64,000 nucleotides of DNA from Dyella jiangningensis (lineage in GTDB: Bacteria; Pseudomonadota; Gammaproteobacteria; Xanthomonadales; Rhodanobacteraceae). The translations under genes and the position numbers were made by a program. A model generated the notes under the pieces. That model was given only the letters and a program-made list of their open reading frames with translations. It did no database searches and was not told the DNA's origin. This document shows, piece after piece, positions 20,501-27,239 of the stretch (positions within the stretch are counted from its first letter, which is position 1; each line of letters starts with the position of its first letter). The stretch spans positions 1,922,001 to 1,986,000 of the forward strand of contig CP007444.1 of NCBI GenBank assembly GCA_000632805.1. The letters are read 5' to 3'.

Positions 20501-20666
20501 GTTTGGCACCTTCGAGTTCACTCCCGGCAAAACGAGCGTCGATCTGGATGCGTTAGCGGCGCGGCTGGTGGACTTGGTCAACTGGAACGAGGCGGGGCAT
20601 GGCACCAATGAGTTCAATACGGGCCAGAACTCCCGCCAAGGCATTGATGTAAAAAGCTTTTTATAG
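17544..20666 (+). CDS. tnpA: Tn3-family transposase TnpA
   Basis: 1040 residues, full length for a Tn3 transposase. The N-terminus has the DUF4158-like DNA-binding region (FTDDERLLYFDLSAAEQ). The catalytic region includes GVSVCTVVANHVPINGQ, the HSTDTHGTNQVNFWVLHAFG block and FAPRYRDL, the conserved C-terminal Tn3 catalytic core. It overlaps the recombinase gene by 11 bp. About 35 bp after its stop, homology to the inovirus replication gene begins, so the transposon end must lie there, although no convincing inverted-repeat pair was found by eye. Confidence 0.93.
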   Translation: MTTNPHRLAILASEEIDDLYGLPQFTDDERLLYFDLSAAEQAAVAMRRGTTGVYLVLQLGYFKAKRQFFDVEPEAVREDVQHIVTRHFPDIAWKTVRSPTQPTRAALQKLILQLLDVHPWSRSARGALVERLQHLAMRSTQPRYLLREALHYVERERFATPAYSTFQDIIGWVVTHERTRLARLLEQALTPDIRTQLDTLLQADESVYRISALKHEPNDFSYKALKQEVERRQLFQPLHTFAQQFLAAAGISQESGKYFSSLVMYYTVYKLQRMAPATTRLYLLCFAYHRYRQINDHLIEAFMVRVDGYGKQAKLASEEAMRQALTDASEHLKAAGEVLHLFVDDTIPDDAVFATVKAKAFSYLGPERIPLVADYMRNIAFDKVGFQWAYYTTLSPTFKRNLRHLFTDLDFAGRVEHAPLMAAVDFLQGHLRLGHTPRQIDRATFPVDLIPKRLRGYLFVAEEGKGRAKRLDVDRYEFLVYRLLYEAMEAGDVFVKDSNEFRRFEDDLISDERWNDKEAVLRDLDAPILQAPIEDTLTALRTQLEAKYQAVNARIAEGDNAHITVRGKGDKRRWNLIYPALDESLNNPFYAQMPGIGIADLLWFVAGNTGFLDAFSHVLERYVKQAPDPREILACIVAMGTNMGLWKMAEVSGLSHASLLSTARSFLRQETVRGANDAISNATARLSAFHLFNIGNHLHSSSDGQRIETQIDTINARHSPKYFGMKKGVSVCTVVANHVPINGQVIGAHEHESHYVFDLLFNNTSEVKPEQHSTDTHGTNQVNFWVLHAFGYRFAPRYRDLRTKVDSLVGFKSPNQYGSALIKPARKVNEALIVAEWPNIQRIMASLGQKEVTQATIIRKLSSYARRNQTKKALWELDNIYRTLYILDFIDDVGLRQSVQKALNRGEAYHRFRRAIAYVNSGKFRVQTEAEQQIWNDCSRLIANAIIYYNTALLSRIYDQKRAVEDEGAIEILKGMSPVAWQNINLFGTFEFTPGKTSVDLDALAARLVDLVNWNEAGHGTNEFNTGQNSRQGIDVKSFL

Positions 20667-20687
20667 CTTATTTTATAGAGTCGGGGG

Positions 20688-21404
20688 ATGGGCACAAATA
20701 GCCAAATAGACGTCTATTCATCTCGCGTGCGAAAGCTGAGCAAGGCGGTTCGCAACTCGGCGCACATTCTCGACGCCGCCGCGCACACGGATGAGCAGCA
20801 TGTGCGATGGCGCCGGCTGTTCGTGACCCTCACCTATGCCGAGGACGGCATGTGGCAAGCCGGCCACGTTGGTGATTTTCGCCGCGCTGTGCGCGATTGG
20901 TTCAAGCGCGAATGTCGCGGCACGCGCATGCGCATGGTTTGGGTGATGGAGCTCACGAAGCGCGGTCGGCCGCACTATCACTGCATGATCTGGATTCGGG
21001 CGATGGACTACTTCCCGAATCCACACAAGGCCGGTTGGTGGCCGCATGGCTTCGCACACGTGCTGAGCAGCAAGGTGCATATCAATCGCCCGGTCGCCTA
21101 CATGGCGAAGTACGCGAGCAAGTTCACAGCGGAGCAGGCGAGGCACGTGCCGAAGGGCGCGCGCCTGTACGGCGTAAATGGCGCCACGCCGGAAGGCAAA
21201 CGCGTGATTCGCTGGTGGCGTGCACCGGTTTTCGCGCGCGACCACTTCGGCGGCGCCGCCGACATTCGCAAGGTGACGGGCGGCTATTTGAACCGGGTGA
21301 CAGGTGAGTTCCTGGCATCCGAGTGGAAGGTAACGATCACGCCAGCGGGGCGTGTATTCGCATGGCGGTATATCCCGCCTCTGACAACGGAGACAGTGCA
21401 ATGA
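20688..21404 (+). CDS. Inovirus rolling-circle replication protein, N-terminally truncated
   Basis: 238 residues starting with about six transposon-derived codons. From IDVYSSRVRKL onward it closely matches the prophage B Rep, which has over 100 more N-terminal residues. The HUH motif H96-Y97-H98 (GRPHYHCMIW) and the YMAKYASK tyrosine motif remain, so the catalytic core is intact, but the missing N-terminus and native promoter probably leave it non-functional or dependent on transposon read-through. It overlaps the next gene by 4 bp (ATGA). Confidence 0.8.
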   Translation: MGTNSQIDVYSSRVRKLSKAVRNSAHILDAAAHTDEQHVRWRRLFVTLTYAEDGMWQAGHVGDFRRAVRDWFKRECRGTRMRMVWVMELTKRGRPHYHCMIWIRAMDYFPNPHKAGWWPHGFAHVLSSKVHINRPVAYMAKYASKFTAEQARHVPKGARLYGVNGATPEGKRVIRWWRAPVFARDHFGGAADIRKVTGGYLNRVTGEFLASEWKVTITPAGRVFAWRYIPPLTTETVQ

Positions 21405-21688
21405 GTTTGATGAAAGCCTTGGTGATTTCGATCCTTCCGCGTGAGCCGGAGCCCGCGCGTTTCGAGCGCGACGGCGTTGTGCGCGACTACTTCAAGCAGT
21501 GGGCCACGGTGGAGGTGGATGGCTTGGTCAACTCGTTCGAGTTCTCCAACGACGAGCCGTTGCCGGCCGGCCCGGCCACGCTCGATCCGCGCAGCTTCAC
21601 GATCACCAACGGTCGCCTGACGCTTGGTCGCCTCAAGTTGGTCCCGCTGGCAAAGCCGGCGCAGCCGAGCGCTGCTCAGGCGAAGTAA
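21401..21688 (+). CDS. Inovirus single-stranded DNA-binding-like protein
   Basis: The start MSLMKALV overlaps the rep stop, giving 95 residues. It resembles the prophage B protein at 30893-31171 (FERDGVVR-YF-QWATVE-DGL, DEPLPAGPATLDP). Size and place directly after rep match the gene V-type ssDNA-binding protein of filamentous phages, which coats progeny strands before assembly. The C-terminal tail is Pro/Ala-rich. Function is inferred from position and size. Confidence 0.72.
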   Translation: MSLMKALVISILPREPEPARFERDGVVRDYFKQWATVEVDGLVNSFEFSNDEPLPAGPATLDPRSFTITNGRLTLGRLKLVPLAKPAQPSAAQAK

Positions 21689-21704
21689 CAGACAGGAGGT
21701 CGCT

Positions 21705-21911
21705 GTGCCGAATCTCATTGCGACGTGTGCGCCCGAGAACGTCGATGCGGCGACCTCAACGTGTACCCACCTTGAGTGGGTCAATTACGCAGGAGGACTG
21801 CCGCCCCTCTCAGCGGCCGAAGGCTCAGCTATCTCCGGAATCATCATCGGAGTGTGGGCCATTGGTTTTCTCGTGCGGCGAGCCAGAAAGCAAATGGAGA
21901 GTACGGAATGA
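21705..21911 (+). CDS. Small inovirus membrane protein
   Basis: A GTG start with GGAGG 7 bases upstream gives 68 residues. The N-terminal half has Cys residues (IATCAPEN, TSTCTHLEWV). A GGLPPLSAAEGSAI block and one transmembrane helix (SGIIIGVWAIGFLVRR) follow. The prophage B counterpart (30683-30883) shares the WV-x-GGLPPLSA block. It overlaps the coat gene by 4 bp. It may be a minor virion protein of pVII/pIX type, which is inference. Confidence 0.7.
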   Translation: MPNLIATCAPENVDAATSTCTHLEWVNYAGGLPPLSAAEGSAISGIIIGVWAIGFLVRRARKQMESTE

Positions 21912-22144
21912 ACAAGCTGACCAAGTTCCGCAACATGGTTGCCAACAAGTACAACGCCGCCGGTCTCGCGCTGTTCGGCCTCATCGCCTCGAACTCGGCG
22001 TTCGCGTTCGATGCCGACCTGACGAGCGGCCTGACCGCCGAAGCCTCATCGGGCAAGACCCAGCTCTACACCATCGGCGGCATCATCCTCGGCCTTTGCG
22101 CCGTGGGCGTGATCATCGGCTTCGCGCGTCGCCAGACGAAGTAA
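21908..22144 (+). CDS. Inovirus major coat protein (pVIII-like)
   Basis: 78 residues: a signal peptide ending NSAFA, then a short acidic amphipathic segment (FDADLTSGLTAEASSG), a transmembrane helix (LYTIGGIILGLCAVGVIIGFA) and a basic tail RRQTK. This acidic-helix-basic plan is that of processed filamentous coat proteins. A strong terminator follows, as after gene VIII in Ff phages. It shares little sequence with the prophage B coat. Confidence 0.82.
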   Translation: MNKLTKFRNMVANKYNAAGLALFGLIASNSAFAFDADLTSGLTAEASSGKTQLYTIGGIILGLCAVGVIIGFARRQTK

Positions 22145-22151
22145 GTCCCTT

Positions 22152-22181
22152 AGCCCGCCTGGGCAACTGGGCGGGCTTTCT
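22152..22181 (+). terminator. Rho-independent terminator after coat gene A
   Basis: Stem AGCCCGCC/GGCGGGCT (22152-22159 with 22170-22177), followed by a T-rich run. It sits just after the coat gene, as in prophage B, and would raise coat mRNA relative to the assembly genes. Confidence 0.85.
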
Positions 22182-22194
22182 CTTCTCTACAGGG

Positions 22195-22266
22195 ATGTTT
22201 GCCGTGGTTGGATATTTCGTGATGCTCGCGCTTCTGCCTTCTGCATGGCTGATGTTCGCGCCATGA
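22195..22266 (+). CDS. 23-residue inovirus membrane micropeptide
   Basis: ATG start after CTACAGGG; the product is almost entirely hydrophobic, containing GYFVMLALLPSAWLMF. The equivalent position in prophage B encodes a 26-residue peptide with GYFVMIAFLGAVWLAF, so the frame is conserved between otherwise diverged structural modules. Its stop overlaps the next start (ATGA). It resembles pVII/pIX-size tip proteins. Confidence 0.6.
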   Translation: MFAVVGYFVMLALLPSAWLMFAP

Positions 22267-23447
22267 CCTCCCGCCGGATCAGCGTGAAACGTTGGGCGAT
22301 GGTTGCGTGCCTCTTGCTGGTGGCGTTGGCGGCCACTCCTGCGCACGCTGCGGCGTTTCGTACCGGAGCGGAAGCCTATTCCGCCTGCGTCAATCAAATT
22401 CCCGCCCTTGAAAAGCAGTGGGGAAAGTCAGGCTTCTCATACCGTTGCGAGTCAGCCGCGCCATACCCCGGAGAGGCGGGAGCATTCAAGTTGATACAAC
22501 ACCGCCCGGAAGGGACGGACGATGAACTGTCTCACCTCGGCTATTACAACGCGACGACCTGCGTAGCACCGCAGGTACTCGACCCGGCAACTCAAACTTG
22601 CGTGAGTCCCGACCTTTGCAAGTCCTCAGCCATCTTTTCTGGCTGGCTCGATTTCAGCGGCAATGCGCCGACCATCATGTGCAAGGAAGGCTGCGCCTAC
22701 ATGTTCGGCTCTGGCACGAGCGGCGCCAAAGTCGATGGGGGATCGGAGCAGCGCTACACGGGCAGCTTTGAGCCTCTCGGTCGTAAATGCTCGGCGGGCG
22801 AGTCGTCCTCTGGCTTGGGCGAACCCGGCATTGGCGAACCTCCCGGCGACGCCAACGACAAGCCCAGCGACGACAGCAAGCCAGCTGATGGGGACGACAA
22901 ACCCTCGGATGACAGCAATAAGCCGGATCAGGGTGACGGTGACAAACCGGGCGAAGGTGGCGACAAGTCCGGGGAGGGTGGCGACAAGCCGGGCGACGGA
23001 ACGGACGCGAGCAAGGGGGAGGGCGACGGCAAGAACGACGGAAAGGGCGATGACAAGGGCACGGCTAGCGGGGGTACCGATTGCACGTCTCCGCCCTCCT
23101 GTGCCGGTGATGCACCGACTTGCATGGTTGTCCAGCAAACGTGGGCACTGCGGTGCAATCAGCCCGAGTGGACCAAGGTTAAAGACAGTGACGGCGATCA
23201 GTACAAGACGCCGACCGTCAATCGAAGCGACGTATTCAAGACCGAAACTATTGATCCGAGCGCGCTAAATCAAAGTAGCTGGGCGGGCAATACGTGCCCC
23301 GATCTCGGCACAGCACAGATTTTCGGTACGTCGTGGTCGCCTGACTCGACGTTGTTCTGCAGGTGGCTTCAATACATTCGCGCCGTAGTTCTTCTCGCGG
23401 GCGCTGTGTGCAGCTGCCTCATTTTGGCAGGCGGGGTGAAAGACTGA
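22263..23447 (+). CDS. Inovirus adsorption (pIII-like) protein
   Basis: 394 residues from the ATG that overlaps the micropeptide stop; a Met at 22245 is possible. It has a signal peptide (MVACLLLVALAATPAHA), a Cys-containing N-domain (about 30-180), and a long low-complexity linker (about 190-270) of DKPS, DKPGEGG and similar units. A second Cys-rich domain and a C-terminal membrane helix (VVLLAGAVCSCLILAGG) complete it. This N-domain, flexible linker, anchor layout is that of pIII proteins that bind host pili. The prophage B version has a different linker. Confidence 0.78.
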   Translation: MTSRRISVKRWAMVACLLLVALAATPAHAAAFRTGAEAYSACVNQIPALEKQWGKSGFSYRCESAAPYPGEAGAFKLIQHRPEGTDDELSHLGYYNATTCVAPQVLDPATQTCVSPDLCKSSAIFSGWLDFSGNAPTIMCKEGCAYMFGSGTSGAKVDGGSEQRYTGSFEPLGRKCSAGESSSGLGEPGIGEPPGDANDKPSDDSKPADGDDKPSDDSNKPDQGDGDKPGEGGDKSGEGGDKPGDGTDASKGEGDGKNDGKGDDKGTASGGTDCTSPPSCAGDAPTCMVVQQTWALRCNQPEWTKVKDSDGDQYKTPTVNRSDVFKTETIDPSALNQSSWAGNTCPDLGTAQIFGTSWSPDSTLFCRWLQYIRAVVLLAGAVCSCLILAGGVKD

Positions 23448-23740
23448 TGCCGGCGATTATTGCTTTGCTTGGCCGCATGTTGTCCTGGCTGGTGTACACC
23501 AAAGCCGGCAACTGGATCATCTCGGCGTTGATGACTCTTGGCCTCACCATCGGCGTTCAAAAAATGACGATGCCGGCCCTTATCGCTTACATCCAGTCTT
23601 ACGCAAGCGGCCTGCCTCCCGTGGCGTATCAGGCCTTCGGTGCTGTGGGCATGGACGTCTTTTGTTCAATGGTTCTTTCCGCGTTCCTCGTGCGCTTCAC
23701 GGGCATCGCGCGTATGCGTTTCGCTGCCTCGGCGGAGTAA
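23447..23740 (+). CDS. DUF2523 inovirus membrane protein (pVI-like)
   Basis: 97 residues starting at MPAIIALLGRML. Three hydrophobic segments and the motif YIQSYASGLPPVAYQAFGAVGMDVF match the prophage B protein (LLQYASGLSTEVYNLI...RFDVF) and DUF2523. Lying between the pIII-like gene and zot, it corresponds to pVI of Ff phages, a minor coat protein that closes the virion end. Confidence 0.8.
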   Translation: MPAIIALLGRMLSWLVYTKAGNWIISALMTLGLTIGVQKMTMPALIAYIQSYASGLPPVAYQAFGAVGMDVFCSMVLSAFLVRFTGIARMRFAASAE

Positions 23741-23747
23741 AAATCCA

Positions 23748-24863
23748 ATGATCTATCTAAAGACAGGCCAGCCGGGCCACGGTAAGACCTTGCGCGCCGT
23801 GCAAATGGCGCTGGAATTCAAGGCCAAGGGCAGGGAGGTTTACGCACATGGCGTGCGTGGCCTGAAGTATGCCGAAGCGGGCTTTCACGAGTTGCCCGAC
23901 CCTACCAAATGGCAGGACTTGCCAGACGGTGCGGTCATTTTCATTGACGAGTGCTACACCGTCTTCCCGAAGGGTGGCGGCACAGCCAAGGTGCCGGAGT
24001 TCATTGAAAAGCTCGCGACACATCGTCACCGCGGCTTCGATTTCATCCTCGTGTGTCAGCAAGCCAGTAAACAGCTACACCCTTTTATTCAAGGTCTCGT
24101 CGACCAGCACGAGCATATCCGCCGCAAATTCGGCTTCAAAAAGTCAGTGATCCTCTCTTGGGATCGCTATGAGTCGAACACGCGCAACAGCGATAGCAAA
24201 AAACTGTGGAGCTTCCCAAGCGCGCTGATGAAGCGCAACCTCTATGAATCGACCGTGCAGGACACGACGGAGAAGCGCATTCCATGGTGGATATTCGCCT
24301 TCCCGATACTCGTCGCGTTGATCATCTACATGGTCCACAACTCGAAGAGTTTTTGGAGCGGTAGCGCGCATGGCGAAGAAGCCGCGCAGCAGCAGGACAA
24401 GCCCGGCAATCGCGCCCCTACCTCTGGCGGCGACACCCAGGTCAAACGGCCTGACGATCTAGTTGCATGGCTCACGCCGCGCATAGAGGGCCAGCCATGG
24501 ACCGCCCCCGCCTACGATCAGCGTCCCGTGGTCTCGGAACCGGAGGTCTTTTGCATCTCAGTCGATGATGGGCGATGCCGCTGCATTACAGAGCAGGGCA
24601 CGCATTACGTCATGAAACCGGACTTGTGCCGCGCCACGGCCAGCGGCGGCGCCTACAACCCCACGCGCCGCGCTCCCGGCCAACCGATGCAATCAATACG
24701 CTCTGGTGCCGACCCATCGACTGAGTCCGTTAGTAGTGCCTCCGATGGCCTTTCAGTCGCACCCTCGAAGTGGAAGCCAGGCGTCGGCATACCAGCCTAC
24801 CAGCCACCGGGTTCGATGCCCTGGAACTCGGACCCGCGGGGTAGTGGCAAAGGTCGTAGATAG
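23748..24863 (+). CDS. zot: Zot/gpI-like inovirus assembly ATPase
   Basis: 371 residues starting MIYLKTGQPGHGKT, with Walker A GQPGHGKT (residues 7-14) and Walker B AVIFIDECYTVF. The cytoplasmic NTPase domain is followed by one transmembrane helix (WWIFAFPILVALIIYMV, about 185-201). A periplasmic tail has paired Cys residues (FCISVDDGRCRCITEQG). This is the pI/Zot morphogenesis protein that drives virion export. It is closely related to the prophage B Zot. Confidence 0.92.
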   Translation: MIYLKTGQPGHGKTLRAVQMALEFKAKGREVYAHGVRGLKYAEAGFHELPDPTKWQDLPDGAVIFIDECYTVFPKGGGTAKVPEFIEKLATHRHRGFDFILVCQQASKQLHPFIQGLVDQHEHIRRKFGFKKSVILSWDRYESNTRNSDSKKLWSFPSALMKRNLYESTVQDTTEKRIPWWIFAFPILVALIIYMVHNSKSFWSGSAHGEEAAQQQDKPGNRAPTSGGDTQVKRPDDLVAWLTPRIEGQPWTAPAYDQRPVVSEPEVFCISVDDGRCRCITEQGTHYVMKPDLCRATASGGAYNPTRRAPGQPMQSIRSGADPSTESVSSASDGLSVAPSKWKPGVGIPAYQPPGSMPWNSDPRGSGKGRR

Positions 24864-24923
24864 TGCGCCGGCGCGTGTGCGCTGAATTCCAATGTTGTGG
24901 ATTCGATTCCAGGGCAAAAAAAG

Positions 24924-24943
24924 GCTCGCATCGCTGCGAGCCC
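24924..24943. terminator. Bidirectional hairpin between zot A and the hicAB cassette
   Basis: GGCTCGCA (24924-24931), loop TCGC, TGCGAGCC (24936-24943), with A-rich sequence on one side and CTTTG on the other. It lies between convergent transcripts and can terminate both. Confidence 0.8.
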
Positions 24944-24969
24944 TTTGTTGGATATCCACCAATGAAGTC

Positions 24970-25230
24970 TTACTTCTTCTTGGGGTTAAGTTCTGCCGCA
25001 TCAAAGGTCAGGCCAGCCGTAGGGACGGGCAATTGCGTGATCGTGACATTCTCGATCTGGGTGACCACACCTGGCCGCATCTGAGGATCTTCAGGCGACT
25101 TTCCGATATTAGTTACGGCAATGGACAGGCCTACGCCGAACGTCCAGGACCCATCGTGAATGCCTTGATGCTTCAAAAGGGCAGTCATCACTTCTTTGGG
25201 GTCGAAGGTAAACGCAGTAGGATCAGCCAT
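24970..25230 (-). CDS. Unrecognised small protein coupled to hicB
   Basis: 86 residues; its ATG overlaps the end of hicB by 8 bp, so it is translationally coupled as the third gene of the cassette. It is soluble, contains IHDGSWTFGVGLSIAVTNIG and ends FDAAELNPKKK. No domain was recognised. It could be an accessory antitoxin, chaperone or separate factor; nothing in the sequence decides this. Confidence 0.65.
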   Translation of the reverse strand: MADPTAFTFDPKEVMTALLKHQGIHDGSWTFGVGLSIAVTNIGKSPEDPQMRPGVVTQIENVTITQLPVPTAGLTFDAAELNPKKK

Positions 25231-25840
25231 TGGTGTAACTCACTATTTGCCGTGTGGAATATTGCCCTGCATGCCGAGAAGGCGGCGGCAAGTTGTCGAA
25301 GATTCTGACATTTTGACTCGCGCTATTTGTGCGTTCGGTGAAGGTGTGCAGCACCATGGCTGTGAAGCCTCCGCCTGACGTGAGCCATGTTCTAATCTGC
25401 ATTTCTAGCGTTGGCCGAAGCTGTTCAATCACCTTGTCCGCGACGGACTTCGCGCCCACAAAGGTCGCCAAAGCATTTGTAAGGAACTGATTGACGCTGA
25501 CGCCGTCCGACTGAGCCATCTCGGCGACTCGTTTGTGGAGACCCCTAGGTATGCGTAGAGCGATTTTTCCGCTGTAGCCATACAGGGCTAGCGGCTCGGG
25601 AACTGTTTGGCCGAGCGCAAGTTGAGCTTGAATCCACGAGGCGGCGGCATCCTCCAGATTATTCAAAGCCTCGTTGGGAGTATCGCCTTCAGCTATACAC
25701 CCAGGAAACTCTTGGATCGTGGCCGTGTAACCACCTGACTCGTCCGGTGTAAGCCGGCGAGCGTAAGGCTTGGCCAAGATGGCTTTAGCCTCGGCTTCGA
25801 TCGGGTCATTGGTCGTTTTAAGTGCTTTGCGGCTGCTCAC
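25223..25840 (-). CDS. hicB: HicB-like antitoxin with C-terminal extension
   Basis: A GTG start overlapping the hicA stop (GTGA) with GGAGG 7-8 bases upstream gives 205 residues. The N-terminal half is the HicB partial RNase H fold (GGYTATIQEFPGCIAEGDT, EALNNLEDAAASWI). A ribbon-helix-helix DNA-binding segment follows (KIALRIPRGLHKRVAEMAQSDGVSVNQFL). The last 75-80 residues are an extension not needed by standard HicB. It would neutralise HicA and repress the cassette. Confidence 0.82.
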   Translation of the reverse strand: MSSRKALKTTNDPIEAEAKAILAKPYARRLTPDESGGYTATIQEFPGCIAEGDTPNEALNNLEDAAASWIQAQLALGQTVPEPLALYGYSGKIALRIPRGLHKRVAEMAQSDGVSVNQFLTNALATFVGAKSVADKVIEQLRPTLEMQIRTWLTSGGGFTAMVLHTFTERTNSASQNVRIFDNLPPPSRHAGQYSTRQIVSYTNG

Positions 25841-26130
25841 TGGTTTTCCTCCGTGAGGTATAGCTCCCACTCATCAACGTCGTTGAGGAGCGCTTCCACG
25901 ATGCTCAACACAGTTCCTTTTTTCATTTCGCCTGGATGGTTAGGAATAGAGAGTGGGGGTGACAATTCGGGCTGATCCTCTCGAACCCAAGTGGGCTCCT
26001 TGCCTCGATTACATTTCGTCCGGCCCAGCTTCTTGGCTACCGCGATGAGTTCCTTCGCTCGTACGCCGCTTGGCGAACTTTGAAGGGCCTCCAGCTCCGC
26101 CTTTAATTTCCGTAGCCTATGTTTATTCAT
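25837..26130 (-). CDS. hicA: HicA-like mRNA interferase toxin
   Basis: 97 residues, longer than the usual 60 or so. The C-terminal part has the HicA signature SIPNHPGEMKKGTVLSIVEAL, whose His is the catalytic residue of the dsRBD-like fold. The N-terminal 35 residues form a charged helix (HRLRKLKAELEALQ). It lies directly upstream of hicB with a 4-bp overlap, in the toxin-first order of type II hicAB systems. On a prophage it may serve phage maintenance or exclusion. Confidence 0.8.
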   Translation of the reverse strand: MNKHRLRKLKAELEALQSSPSGVRAKELIAVAKKLGRTKCNRGKEPTWVREDQPELSPPLSIPNHPGEMKKGTVLSIVEALLNDVDEWELYLTEENQ

Positions 26131-26219
26131 GATAGCACCGGTGATATCGCTTCACGCAAACCCCAAGCCCTCGCGCACGGCCGAAAAATATCATGACCTG
26201 CGAGACAGAGGGGCCAGGC

Positions 26220-26263
26220 GGGTGTAGGGGTGCAACCCCTACGGATACGCCTTTGATCTAGGA
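26220..26263 (+). repeat. 44-bp element A with perfect hairpin, shared with prophage B
   Basis: Contains GTAGGGGT (26224-26231), loop GCA, ACCCCTAC (26235-26242), then GGATACGCC and GATCTAGGA. The same 44 bases with one mismatch occur at 27419-27462 on the other strand. In both prophages the element is in the same sense relative to the phage genes. Strong candidates are a viral replication origin or packaging hairpin; a terminator is possible but no T run follows. Confidence 0.75.
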
Positions 26264-26342
26264 CCTCATTGGTTGTGGGCCTTGATCGGCCAGCCAGGTC
26301 AAAAGTCGATCAAGTCCGATCGCCATCCCGACAAACCCGGTT

Positions 26343-26600
26343 TTAGAACTCTGGAGGCCGACTATGCGAGAGGGCCTCGGGTGTCCAGATTTGTCCCTTG
26401 GGACCCTTGAGATATCGTCCTCGAACACGCCATCCAGCCCACGGGCCCGCCAGGTCATGTCGATTTGCTACACGATCTTGCAGCCACGTCGCGATTTCGC
26501 AGACGGTGATTGTCCAGCCGGATGGCGCGCGAAGTGATTGATTGTGGGGGTCAAAAGTCCAGTTAAACCGCATGAGAAGCATCCGTGCAAAAGGCAGCAC
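26343..26600 (-). CDS. Terminal antisense inovirus gene A, unknown function
   Basis: 85 residues (possible later starts at 26582 or 26573, the latter giving MRFNWTFD). It is homologous to the plus-strand protein at 26724-27239 of prophage B: NW, APSGWTITVCEIATWLQDRV and GPWAGWRVRGR match PSGRVVTLREIAQLLQDHV and GPWSGWRMRGH. It faces the structural genes and lies next to the att site in both prophages, the usual place for regulatory or lysogeny genes. Function unknown. Confidence 0.65.
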   Translation of the reverse strand: MLPFARMLLMRFNWTFDPHNQSLRAPSGWTITVCEIATWLQDRVANRHDLAGPWAGWRVRGRYLKGPKGQIWTPEALSHSRPPEF

Positions 26601-26649
26601 GAAAGCACGAAGCGAGGCGGGTGCCGATGCGGCGAATGGTCCTAACGTA

Positions 26650-26677
26650 ATTTGACATAATATACATTATGCGAAAT
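26650..26677 (-). other. dif-like XerCD recombination site shared by both prophages
   Basis: Read on the minus strand: XerC arm ATTTCGCATAA, 6-bp spacer TGTATA, XerD arm TTATGTCAAAT. The XerD arm differs from the gammaproteobacterial consensus TTATGTTAAAT at one base. Filamentous phages of xanthomonads integrate here using host XerCD. It is the left att of prophage B and the right boundary of prophage A. Confidence 0.85.
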
Positions 26678-26723
26678 TCTTGATCGGACTCCGCCGCCGC
26701 CTCCGTCTTGGCACGGCCTTCGC

Positions 26724-27239
26724 TTGGCTGCTTTCTTTGACGCATGGAAAGCGCCAGTGCCACGCCGCCGCTCTCGCCTAAATTGGCTCTACGACAACGA
26801 CTTGCAGCAGTTCACCACACCCTCTGGCCGTGTGGTGACGCTGCGCGAAATTGCGCAACTTCTACAGGATCACGTCAGCTGCCACTTTGATTTCACCGGA
26901 CCTTGGTCCGGCTGGCGAATGCGTGGCCATGTCCTCATCGCGCCCGGTGGTACGTACCGAGGATCCAACATCACCGCGTCCAACGCGCTGGGTTATCGTC
27001 GCTGGCTTGCGAGTTTTGAGGGTCAGCAGGCCCAACTACCACTGGGCACTCCCCAGCATACGCCGCTCCCGACGAGTCCCGCCGATACAGCCGGCCCCGG
27101 ATGCATTCCACCTGAGGGAATTCCCGTGACGCCACGGGAAGCGCCGCCACAGGCGCAGGCGGAGCCCGCCTACGTTCCACGACGACGGGCTGAGGTGATT
27201 GTGCTGGCAGATCGCCGCCGCGCCCGTGCGAAAGGATGA
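26724..27239 (+). CDS. Terminal antisense inovirus gene B, unknown function
   Basis: 171 residues from a TTG; a GTG at 26757 preceded by GGAAAG is also plausible. The first 70 or so residues are homologous to the prophage A protein at 26343-26600. The remainder is a Pro/Ala/Arg-rich tail. It runs opposite to the structural genes and overlaps the 113-residue minus-strand gene by 269 bp. Conservation of the N-terminal part between two phages argues that it is translated. Confidence 0.62.
   Translation: MAAFFDAWKAPVPRRRSRLNWLYDNDLQQFTTPSGRVVTLREIAQLLQDHVSCHFDFTGPWSGWRMRGHVLIAPGGTYRGSNITASNALGYRRWLASFEGQQAQLPLGTPQHTPLPTSPADTAGPGCIPPEGIPVTPREAPPQAQAEPAYVPRRRAEVIVLADRRRARAKG

Larger units (their letters stand above)
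16454..20700 (+). mobile_element. Tn3-family transposon (approximate limits)
   Basis: The element includes at least the recombinase and tnpA. The right limit is set by the start of similarity to the second inovirus rep gene at about 20703; the left limit is uncertain and could include the 15109 gene. Terminal inverted repeats and a 5-bp duplication were not identified, so one end may be deleted. Confidence 0.6.
20700..26677 (+). mobile_element. Inovirus prophage A, left end truncated
   Basis: Gene order rep (5'-truncated), ssb-like, small membrane protein, coat, terminator, micropeptide, adsorption protein, DUF2523 protein, zot is that of a filamentous phage. The hicAB cassette, the 44-bp hairpin element and an antisense terminal gene follow up to the dif-like site. 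The repressor, small early genes and left att site present in prophage B are absent, replaced by the Tn3 element. It faces prophage B in mirror orientation. Confidence 0.8.

Noticed and set aside
20667..20705. Terminal inverted repeat of the Tn3 element
   Set aside because: The G-rich run at 20683-20690 suggested a GGGG-type end, but no matching inverted partner was found upstream of 16577 or 15109.
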